Shown here one piece after another: positions 14,191-20,517 of a stretch of 46,197 nucleotides of DNA. The translations under genes and the position numbers were made by a program. The notes beneath the pieces were generated by a model. That model did not search any database and was not told the origin of the DNA. It was given only the letters and a program-made list of their open reading frames with translations. The stretch covers positions 1 to 46,197 of the forward strand of contig JALHMN010000015.1 of assembly GCA_022844005.1 (NCBI GenBank), written 5' to 3'. The number at the start of each line of letters is the position of its first letter. The first letter of the stretch is position 1. This DNA comes from a bacterium. GTDB lineage: Bacteria; Pseudomonadota; Alphaproteobacteria; Ferrovibrionales; Ferrovibrionaceae.

Positions 14191-14220
14191 CCCTCCCCCG
14201 ATCCGCGGGTCGGGGGAGGG
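14191..14220. terminator. Strong hairpin between cement and gp14-like genes
   Basis: CCCTCCCCCGA (14191-14201) and TCGGGGGAGGG (14210-14220) form an 11-base perfect stem with an eight-base loop, followed by TTCTCC rather than a T-run. It could act as a partial terminator or RNA-stability element that lets capsid and cement exceed the internal virion protein in amount. Confidence 0.5.
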
Positions 14221-14249
14221 TTCTCCGCCTTTGATCGAAGGAGTTTCAC

Positions 14250-14651
14250 ATGTGCTTTCAGGGGGCTCCCCTCGTCATGGCGGCGGTCAATGCCGCCGGC
14301 CAACTGGCGAGCAGTTCCGCCCAGGCGAAGGCGGCCGGCAATGCGGCCAGGCGCGCGCAGGATGAGGCGGCTCTGGCCGCGGAGAGCGAGCGCGATCGTG
14401 CCGTTCGCCTGCGCGCCGCGCTTCGCACCGGCTATGCCCGGGCCGGTGTCGCGACCGAGGGGTCGCCTTCAGAGGCGCTCTCGGATCGGGCCTTCGACGA
14501 TGAGAAGCGGGTGCAGACCCTGTTGTGGCGCGGAAAGGTGGCGGCCGACGAGCAGCGCGGCCAGGCCAGCCTCATCCGCGCCCAGGGCGCGCTCGGCGCC
14601 TTCAACGGGCTCGGCAACGCGCTCTACAGAATGAAGGATGGCCGCGCATGA
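14250..14651 (+). CDS. Internal virion protein, T7 gp14-like
   Basis: A 133-residue protein starting MCFQGAPLVMAAVNAAGQL, then a long Ala/Arg/Glu helix and a C-terminal GALGAFNGLGNALYRM. T7 gp14 likewise opens with MC, a hydrophobic stretch and an Ala/Gln-rich helix; in T7 it is ejected and forms the outer-membrane part of the DNA channel. GAAGGAG lies upstream of the ATG. Its stop overlaps the ATG of the fibre gene (ATGA). Partners gp15 and gp16 are not found in the window, apart from the truncated ejection-like N-terminus at 6260. Confidence 0.7.
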   Translation: MCFQGAPLVMAAVNAAGQLASSSAQAKAAGNAARRAQDEAALAAESERDRAVRLRAALRTGYARAGVATEGSPSEALSDRAFDDEKRVQTLLWRGKVAADEQRGQASLIRAQGALGAFNGLGNALYRMKDGRA

Positions 14652-15661
14652 CAATCGCAAGTACGACGACATCGATCGCCTATGCCGGCGACGGGTCGGC
14701 GACGGCCTTCCCCGTGCCGTTTCCCTTCTTCGACCCCGGCGATCTCGAGGTCATCGAGCGGGTGGTGGCAACAGGGGCGGAGACACTGAAGGTGCTCGCC
14801 ACGCACTACGCCGTCAGTGGCGGGGCGGGGGCGTCCGGGACGGTCACGGCCCTTGCCGCGCCGCCGGCCTCGGTCCAATGGGTGATCCGCCGCCGCACCG
14901 CGGCCGTGCAGACCAGCGACTACGTGCCGAACGATGCCTTCCCGGCGGATGGTCATGAGCGCGCCTTGGACCGCCTCACCATGCTGGCGCAGGAGTTGGG
15001 GGAGACGCTCGGGCGGGCGCTGCTGGCGCCGAGGTCCGAGAGCCTGGCGATGACCCTCCCGCCGATTCCGGCGCGGGCGGGGCGGCTTTTGGGCTTCGAT
15101 GTCGGCGGGCAGCCGATCGCCGCTGCCGGGTCGGTGCCGAGCACGGCGGTATCCCCTTTTTCCGCCACGCTGCTCGATGACGTCGACGCCCTCGCGGCGC
15201 GCACCACGCTCGGCATGCCGCTGCACTTCGCCAATGTTCACAAGGGCGGAATCGACCAGACCGGCATCGCGGACGGGGTATGGACCAAGCTCACTTTCAG
15301 CACGGAGGTGGCGGACACGGCCGGCAAGTACGATCCTTCAACGTCGCGCTACACGCCCGGAATCGCCGGATGGACGCTCGTCATCGCGCGTGCGGCATGG
15401 ACCAGCATGGAGGACCAAGCCGTCACGGGGGTCCATCTCTATAGAAATGGATTCTATCATTCGCCGGGTGGCGCATCGATGATCGGAGCCAGCGGACTCG
15501 GAAGCTATCATGGTGTGCCGATGGTCTGCATCGCGGAGCACGGCGTCTCCGATTACTTCGAGATTTTCGCCCTGTGGGATGGAACCGGCGGCACGCGTTC
15601 GGTGAGCGGGGCGAGCAGCCAGACCTTCGCCCAATTCCTCACGCTTCGGCAGATCGTATGA
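14648..15661 (+). CDS. Tail fibre protein with T7 gp17-type N-terminal domain
   Basis: A 337-residue protein. Residues 1 to about 140 are the tail-attachment domain of T7 gp17-like fibres (AYAGDGSATAFPVPFPFF, a VIRRRTAAVQTSDY segment, and DRLTMLAQELGETL). A short linker leads to a C-terminal part (about 200-337) that is Gly/Ser/Thr-rich with aromatic residues, probably the receptor-binding tip. It is shorter than T7 gp17 (553 residues). The start at 14648 overlaps the gp14-like stop. Its presence is odd because the tail-tube genes to which such a fibre attaches are not seen. Confidence 0.85.
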   Translation: MTIASTTTSIAYAGDGSATAFPVPFPFFDPGDLEVIERVVATGAETLKVLATHYAVSGGAGASGTVTALAAPPASVQWVIRRRTAAVQTSDYVPNDAFPADGHERALDRLTMLAQELGETLGRALLAPRSESLAMTLPPIPARAGRLLGFDVGGQPIAAAGSVPSTAVSPFSATLLDDVDALAARTTLGMPLHFANVHKGGIDQTGIADGVWTKLTFSTEVADTAGKYDPSTSRYTPGIAGWTLVIARAAWTSMEDQAVTGVHLYRNGFYHSPGGASMIGASGLGSYHGVPMVCIAEHGVSDYFEIFALWDGTGGTRSVSGASSQTFAQFLTLRQIV

Positions 15662-15669
15662 GGTCGGTC

Positions 15670-15999
15670 ATGAACAAGGCGAAAGCGCTTCTCGGATGGA
15701 ATGCCGGTCTGATCGCGGGACGGGACTACAGGGTCGAGGACCATCTCGACGGCAATGGTCAGGCCATCGTGTGGCTGAGCAACGCGTCGAACCCTCCCTG
15801 CCAGGAAGATCTCGAAGCCGGATGGGTCACTTGGCTGAATGGAACCGCAACGTCACCCGCGGACCCGATCCGGGCATTGGCAGCGCAGATCGGCATCATC
15901 CTCCACGTGCTCGACATTCCGGCGACGGAGCCGTTCCAGCTCCTGTTTGGCAAGCAGGACCACTCCACGCCGATGCAGGAGACAGAGCATGGCCGATGA
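15670..15999 (+). CDS. Small phage protein after the fibre, possible fibre assembly factor
   Basis: A 109-residue protein starting eight bases after the fibre stop. It begins with a hydrophobic Trp segment (KALLGWNAGLIAGRDYRVED), then GNGQAIVWLSN, and a helical C-terminus. Small proteins directly after fibre genes are often chaperones or tail-fibre assembly factors, and part of the pattern (DYRVEDHLDGNGQAI) resembles such proteins. I do not recognise a defined family. It overlaps the next gene by 11 bases. Confidence 0.55.
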   Translation: MNKAKALLGWNAGLIAGRDYRVEDHLDGNGQAIVWLSNASNPPCQEDLEAGWVTWLNGTATSPADPIRALAAQIGIILHVLDIPATEPFQLLFGKQDHSTPMQETEHGR

Positions 16000-16243
16000 C
16001 GATCCTGCCCGGATCCGCATGGCGGTTCTGGAGGCGCGCCTCGAGGGGCATGAGACCCTCTGCGAGCACCGCCAGGGATCGCTCCGGCAGCGGCTCGAGG
16101 AGACGATCGCCGAGTTCCGCCTGCAGGCAGCCGATCTGCGGGCGGGCCTTCGCCGCATTGAAGTGACGATGTATGGCGGGGTCGTCACCTTGCTCGCATA
16201 CCTGGCGCAACGATTCTTTCTCGAACGCTTGGGGGTGGGCTGA
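15989..16243 (+). CDS. XhlA-like small membrane protein, probable lysis accessory
   Basis: An 84-residue protein. Residues 1-60 form a charged coiled-coil (VLEARLEGHETLCEHRQ, then RQRLEETIAEFRLQ) and 64-80 a single membrane segment (GGVVTLLAYLAQRFFLE). This layout is that of XhlA-type holin-associated proteins. The start at 15989 overlaps the previous gene and its stop shares bases with the ATG of the 3TM holin gene (TGATG), so the pair is probably co-translated. Function is inferred from architecture and neighbour. Confidence 0.65.
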   Translation: MADDDPARIRMAVLEARLEGHETLCEHRQGSLRQRLEETIAEFRLQAADLRAGLRRIEVTMYGGVVTLLAYLAQRFFLERLGVG

Positions 16244-16638
16244 TGCTGGCTGCGCTTATTCCAATCCTTGCCCCAATCCTCGACCGTACGCTTTCCGCGC
16301 TCATTCCGGATCCGGTGGAGCGTCAGAGGATGGTGAGCGATCTGTATGGGCAACTCGCCGAGGCGGACCTGTCGCAACTCCAGGTGAACCGGGCGGAGGC
16401 GACGCATGCGTCACTGTTCGTCGCCGGCTGGCGGCCGGCCATCGGCTGGATCTGCGCCGCGGCCCTTGCCTACCAATTCGTGTTCATGCCGATCGCGCTA
16501 TGGCTCACCGCATGGCAGGGCATTGACTTTGCAACGCCGCCCTCACTCGACTCTCACATCTGGGAACTCATGTTCGGCATGCTGGGCATGGGTGCCTTGC
16601 GGAGCCTGGAGAAGCTTAAGGGTATTGCCGGGCGGTAG
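16243..16638 (+). CDS. 3TM-family holin (GTA-type)
   Basis: A 131-residue inner-membrane protein. It has an N-terminal hydrophobic stretch (LAALIPILAPILDRTLSALI), an amphipathic region, then GWRPAIGWICAAALAYQFVF, which is the signature of the holin_3TMs family found in gene transfer agents and many alphaproteobacterial prophages, and a last hydrophobic segment MFGMLGMGALRSLEKL. Holins form membrane lesions that release or activate the endolysin. No endolysin is found next to it. It is the last gene of the virion cluster. Confidence 0.85.
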   Translation: MLAALIPILAPILDRTLSALIPDPVERQRMVSDLYGQLAEADLSQLQVNRAEATHASLFVAGWRPAIGWICAAALAYQFVFMPIALWLTAWQGIDFATPPSLDSHIWELMFGMLGMGALRSLEKLKGIAGR

Positions 16639-16889
16639 CTGCCCGACTTCCCTCGGGAGCCGCCAAGCCTCATGGTTCGATCTCCAAGGTCTGGAGATGT
16701 CGGATGATTCTAGCGGCCGAACCGTTGAACCCGCTCAACTTCGCCCCCTTTGGCGACGTACTGGCGCCGCCGTCGTCCGGGCGAAGCTATTTCGACGACG
16801 GGCTCTGCAATGCGCGGGAAACAGCACGCGGCAGCCTTTCCATGATTCGCGCATTGCCTCTGGAAAAACTACCGATGCAAGCGACTGTC

Positions 16890-17984
16890 CTAGTGGATTG
16901 AATACAACATTTGGTGCCCACGTTTGACGGCGGCGATGATTTTGTCCGGGTCGGCGGTCCAGTTGAAGGGCTTTGGCTGTGTGTTGTGCTCGTCGAGGAA
17001 CCGGTTGATGGCGGCCTGGAGGTCGACGATGGAGCGGAAGACGCCGCGCTTCAGCCTGCGCCTGGTGAGCTTGGCGAAGAAGCCCTCAACGGCATTGAGC
17101 CATGAACAGGATGTGGGGGTGAAGTGGAAGCTGAAGCGCTCGTGCCGGCCGAGCCAGGCCATCACCTTGGGGTGCTTGTGGGCGGCATAGTTGTCGAGGA
17201 TGACGTGCACCAGCTTGCCGGCCGGCACCTCGGCCTCGATGGCGTTGAGGAAGCGGATGAACTCCTGATGGCGGTGGCGCTGCATGTTGCGGCCGATCAC
17301 GGTGCCGTCGAGCACGTTGAGGGCAGCGAAGAGCGTGGTGGTGCCGTTGCGCTTGTAGTCGTGCGTCATGCTGCCGAGCCGCCCCTTCTTCATCGGCAGG
17401 CCCGGCTGGGTGCGGTCGAGGGCCTGGATCTGGGACTTCTCGTCGACCGAGAGGACGATGGCATGCGCCGGCGGGTCGACGTAGAGACCGACCACGTCGC
17501 GCAGCTTATCGACGAACTTCGGATCGTTCGACAGCTTGAACTGCCGCACCCGGTGCGGCTGCAGCCCGTGCGTGCGCCAGATGCGCTGCACCGAACTGAC
17601 CGAGATGCCGGCCGCCTTGGCCATCATGGCGCCGGTCCAGTGCGTGCTCTCGCCCGGCGGATCGCCGAGCGTCAGGGCGACGACGTGCTCGGCCACCTGC
17701 TCGCCGAGCGGAGGGGTTCCCGGTGGCCGGGTCTTGTCGCGCAGCAGGCCCTCGATGCCCTCCTGCATGAACCGCTCCTGCCAGCGCCAGACACAGGTCT
17801 TCGACTTCCCCGTCCGGCGCATGATCTCGACCGTGCCGAGCCCGTCCGCCGTCGAAAGCACGATCGCCGCCCGCCAGGCATGCTTCTGGGCCGCGTTGCG
17901 ATCCTTGACCAAAGCCTCGAGCCGATCCCGATCGGCCGGAGAGACGGTGATGTGAATGCCGTTGCGCATGCTCCAGACTCGCAT
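16890..17984 (-). CDS. IS630-family transposase
   Basis: DDE transposase of 364 residues. An N-terminal HTH (TVEIMRRTGKSKTCVWRW) is followed by a second DNA-binding part and an RNase H-like core with D181 (LSVDEKSQ), D264 (VILDNYAAHKH) and E300 (WLNAVEGFF), the last two 35 residues apart. The stop codon TAG is formed by the target-duplicated TA plus one base of host sequence (16890-16892), so its end depends on the insertion site. Start at ATG 17984; an ATG at 17969 is also possible. No frameshift is seen; it appears intact. Confidence 0.93.
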   Translation of the reverse strand: MRVWSMRNGIHITVSPADRDRLEALVKDRNAAQKHAWRAAIVLSTADGLGTVEIMRRTGKSKTCVWRWQERFMQEGIEGLLRDKTRPPGTPPLGEQVAEHVVALTLGDPPGESTHWTGAMMAKAAGISVSSVQRIWRTHGLQPHRVRQFKLSNDPKFVDKLRDVVGLYVDPPAHAIVLSVDEKSQIQALDRTQPGLPMKKGRLGSMTHDYKRNGTTTLFAALNVLDGTVIGRNMQRHRHQEFIRFLNAIEAEVPAGKLVHVILDNYAAHKHPKVMAWLGRHERFSFHFTPTSCSWLNAVEGFFAKLTRRRLKRGVFRSIVDLQAAINRFLDEHNTQPKPFNWTADPDKIIAAVKRGHQMLYSIH

Positions 17985-18038
17985 GCGCCAACACGGGCGG
18001 GAATCCCTTTTCGGACTCTATCGACTGATCTTATCCAC
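16893..18038 (-). mobile_element. IS630-family insertion sequence, 1146 bases
   Basis: The element is flanked by TA at 16891-16892 and 18039-18040, the target duplication of the IS630/Tc1/mariner group. The ends share GTGGAT as short inverted termini (TAGTGGAT at the left, ATCCACTA at the right); similarity beyond that is weak. It encodes one transposase on the reverse strand. The TA pair plus the rejoined allA frame fix both ends to the base. Confidence 0.92.
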
Positions 18039-18339
18039 TAGAGCGGCACGAATTTTCAAGCCAAAGCTTTGTGCCGCTGTCGGTGTCGCGTTGGCTGGTC
18101 ATCGTCGCTCCGTCGGGAAGGGATGGTGGTCCCGACCTGTCCCGAATCTGCGCGTTTCTTGCCGGTCCCGGGCAAGGCATCACTCTTCGGATGGGCGTCT
18201 GGCACCACGGCCTGACGGTTCTTGATCGGCCGGCGGATTTCGCCATCTTCATGTGGCGGGATGGCAGCGCCTCGGATGAGGAGTTCCTCACCGTTCCGGA
18301 ATTTGAAATCACCGTACCCGCTTCAATCGGAGCCGCGAC

Positions 18340-18609
18340 ATGAGTATGGCGTCCCGCATCGAGGCCAAGCTGAGGAGCCTGGAGCCGGTTCGGCTAGAAG
18401 TCTTGGACGAATCCTCCGCTCATCGTGGTCACGGCGGCTGGCGCGAAGGCGGTGAGACCCATTTCAAGGTCGTCGTGGTTTCGGCAGCCTTCGAAGGCAT
18501 GAGCCGCGTGGCTCGGCAGAGAATGGTCTACAAGATGCTGGATGCCGAGTTCGCGGGAGGCGTGCATGCGCTGGCGCTCACGGCCTTGACGCCGGCCGAA
18601 TCCGCTTAG
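18340..18609 (+). CDS. bolA: BolA family protein
   Basis: An 89-residue protein of the BolA fold, which works with monothiol glutaredoxins in iron-sulfur cluster handling and stress responses. It shows the N-terminal helix RIEAKLRSLEP, the HGGWREGGETHFKVVVVS strand region with the family His, and RVARQRMVYKMLDAEF. It overlaps the allA C-terminal stop by four bases (ATGA), so its transcription and translation may be disturbed by the IS630 insertion upstream. It ends tail-to-tail with aroB. Confidence 0.9.
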   Translation: MSMASRIEAKLRSLEPVRLEVLDESSAHRGHGGWREGGETHFKVVVVSAAFEGMSRVARQRMVYKMLDAEFAGGVHALALTALTPAESA

Positions 18610-19709
18610 GCGGAAAGTGCCGCATCCAGGGTCAGCAGCACGTCTCTTTCGGCGACCTCCCGCGTGACGAAGGCGTTTCCGATGCCCCGCGCCAAGATGA
18701 AGGTCAGCGTGCCGCCGATCACCTTCTTGTCCTGTCGCATATGCTCGAGCAGTACCTTCGCATCGGTGGCGTAGCCGGCGGGTGAAACCGGCAGGCCGAG
18801 CGTGGAAAAATGCCGGGCCACCCGTTCGGTGTCTGCGGCGCTGCAGAGGCCGAGGCGAGCCGAAAGCGCAAATGCCAGAACACAGCCGATCGCTACGGAC
18901 TCCCCGTGCAACAGCCGGTCCGAGTAGCCGGTCTCGGCTTCGAGGGCGTGTCCGAAGGTGTGCCCGAGATTGAGCAGGGCACGATCGCCGTCCTCACGTT
19001 CATCGCGCGCCACGATGGCGGCCTTCATGCGGCAGGAATGCACGACAGCCTGAATGCGCGCCGCGTGGTCCCCGTCGATCAGCCTTTCGCCATTGGCTTC
19101 CAGCCAGGCGAAGAATGGAGCGTCTCCCAGCAATCCATACTTCACGACCTCCGCGTAGCCGGCGAGCAGATGGCGCCGCGGAAGTGTATCGAGCGTGGCC
19201 ACATCGGCCAGCACGCGACGTGGTTGGTTGAATACGCCGACAAGATTCTTGCCGTGCTTGCTGTTGATCGCGGTCTTTCCGCCGACCGCGCTGTCGACCT
19301 GGGCGAGTAGCGTCGTGGGCAATTGCACGAAGGGCACGCCGCGACGCAGGACGGCGGCGGCGAAGCCGGTGAGATCGCCAATCACGCCGCCGCCCAGGGC
19401 CAGTATCAGATCGCGCCGCTCGACCTTCGCGGAAATGAGCTCATCCAGCAGCTGCTCGAGGAAGCCAATCGACTTGGTCGCTTCGCCGGATGGCAGGACG
19501 ATCGCCTTCGATTCGATGCCGGAGGCGCGAAGCGCGGCCTGCAGGGCGGGAAGGTGGAGCACGGCGACCCGCTCGTCGGTGACGATGGGCAGGAACGGGC
19601 GCACCAAGAGGTCTTTGAGGACGTCTCCGCCTCTGCCGAGAAGGCCGCTCTCAACGAGGATGTCGTAAGATCGCTCGCCCAGCGGGACGCGGACGGTTTC
19701 CCCGTTCAT
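18606..19709 (-). CDS. aroB: 3-dehydroquinate synthase
   Basis: Second enzyme of the shikimate pathway: converts DAHP to 3-dehydroquinate with NAD and a divalent metal. The 367-residue protein has GGGVIGDLTGFAA, the PTTLLAQVDSAVGGKTAIN motif, a YAEVVKYGLLGD segment and the metal-binding HTFGHALE and HGESVAIG histidines. Its start overlaps the aroK stop by four bases, giving an aroK-aroB operon, the common alphaproteobacterial order. Length is normal for the family. Confidence 0.96.
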   Translation of the reverse strand: MNGETVRVPLGERSYDILVESGLLGRGGDVLKDLLVRPFLPIVTDERVAVLHLPALQAALRASGIESKAIVLPSGEATKSIGFLEQLLDELISAKVERRDLILALGGGVIGDLTGFAAAVLRRGVPFVQLPTTLLAQVDSAVGGKTAINSKHGKNLVGVFNQPRRVLADVATLDTLPRRHLLAGYAEVVKYGLLGDAPFFAWLEANGERLIDGDHAARIQAVVHSCRMKAAIVARDEREDGDRALLNLGHTFGHALEAETGYSDRLLHGESVAIGCVLAFALSARLGLCSAADTERVARHFSTLGLPVSPAGYATDAKVLLEHMRQDKKVIGGTLTFILARGIGNAFVTREVAERDVLLTLDAALSA

Positions 19710-20257
19710 TGCAACTCTCCCCTGCCCGTGCCTGTCGCACGGCAGCGTTCTTCCAAAAGTCGAACGATGGCGTCCACCACCAGTTCGTGCGGGCCGTCCC
19801 CTGAATGCACGCTGTGGTCCGCTTGCGCGTATACGGGGTCGCGCTCGGTCTTCAGACGAAGCAAGGTCTCGCCGGGGTCGCCTTGGCGCAGCAGTGGGCG
19901 ATTACTTCGCTTGAGACAACGGCGGAGCAGCACTTCCAACTCCGCATCCAGCCAGATGGAAAGGCTCTGGCTCTTGATTCGAGCGCGTGTCTCCGCATTC
20001 ATGAATGCACCGCCGCCGGTTGCCAGAACAATCGGGGGGCCATCCAGCAAGCGCCCGATCACCCTGCGCTCCCCGTCCCGGAAATGGGATTCGCCGTGCC
20101 GCTTGAATATGTCGTCAATCGACATGCCGGCGGCCTTCTCGATCTCGACATCGGAATCGACGAATGGCATGCCGAGGCGAGCGCCGAGACGCCGGCCGAT
20201 CGAACTCTTTCCGGCCCCCATCAGGCCGACGAGGACGACACTCTTTTCCGGCGGCAT
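19706..20257 (-). CDS. aroK: Shikimate kinase
   Basis: Phosphorylates shikimate at the 3-hydroxyl with ATP. The chosen ATG at 20257 gives 183 residues, the usual size, beginning just before VVLVGLMGAGKSSIGRRLG (Walker A). Further motifs are FVDSDVEIEKAAGMSI (shikimate-binding Asp), LATGGGAFMN and the lid region RPLLR. The frame is open 34 codons further upstream, but that part is unlike the family. It is co-transcribed with aroB. Confidence 0.93.
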   Translation of the reverse strand: MPPEKSVVLVGLMGAGKSSIGRRLGARLGMPFVDSDVEIEKAAGMSIDDIFKRHGESHFRDGERRVIGRLLDGPPIVLATGGGAFMNAETRARIKSQSLSIWLDAELEVLLRRCLKRSNRPLLRQGDPGETLLRLKTERDPVYAQADHSVHSGDGPHELVVDAIVRLLEERCRATGTGRGELQ

Positions 20258-20367
20258 AGCTTCTCTTTGCGTGAACCAAACGGGTCGGTACACTGCCAGA
20301 ACACCGATTCGTTGCAAGGCGATGCGGCGGGGCGGTCCGCGTTCGTCCTGCCAGGGCAAGTGCAGGC

Positions 20368-20517
20368 ATGGCCAAAATTTCGCTCGCGATCCTAGTCCTT
20401 ATCCTTCTCGCCGCAGGCGGGGGCGCCGCGTTCCTGGCGGTGTGGGATATTCCGCCACCGACACGATCGGTCGAGAAGGTGATCCCGAATGATCGTCTTC
20501 CCAAGCCGACTCCCTAG
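20368..20517 (+). CDS. Small single-pass membrane protein, 49 residues
   Basis: ATG at 20368 to TAG at 20515-20517. A hydrophobic segment (SLAILVLILLAAGGGAAFLA) is followed by a short periplasmic-type tail containing IPPPTRSVEKVIPNDRLPKP. The tail pattern, Pro-rich then VEK-IPNDR, looks conserved rather than random, and I believe similar short proteins occur at this place in related genomes, though I cannot check. The last 29 bases overlap the next gene in another frame. It starts 111 bases from the divergent aroK ATG. Function unknown. Confidence 0.65.
   Translation: MAKISLAILVLILLAAGGGAAFLAVWDIPPPTRSVEKVIPNDRLPKPTP

Larger units (their letters stand above)
16704..18343 (+). pseudogene. allA: Ureidoglycolate lyase gene split by an IS630-family element
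   Basis: Ureidoglycolate lyase releases urea from ureidoglycolate in purine/allantoin breakdown. Codons 16704-16892 encode the N-terminus (LNPLNFAPFGDVLAPP) and 18041-18343 the C-terminus (LVIVAPSGRDGGPDL, ITLRMGVWHHGL). Removing 16893-18040 restores one unbroken frame across the join (PMQATVL then ERHEFSSQSFVPLS), the join containing the conserved ERH-SSQ-F motif. No other lesion is visible, so the disruption looks recent. The N-terminal piece now ends at a TGA inside the element after 65 residues. The C-terminal stop overlaps the bolA start. Confidence 0.92.

Noticed and set aside
2179-16703. Attachment-site repeats flanking the virion cluster
   Set aside because: I compared the two edges by eye and found no convincing direct repeat or tRNA end. 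An automated repeat search could still find one.
16704-16901. A complete 65-residue gene after the holin
   Set aside because: Its last few codons are read from the IS630 end. The rest is the N-terminus of ureidoglycolate lyase, whose remainder lies beyond the element.
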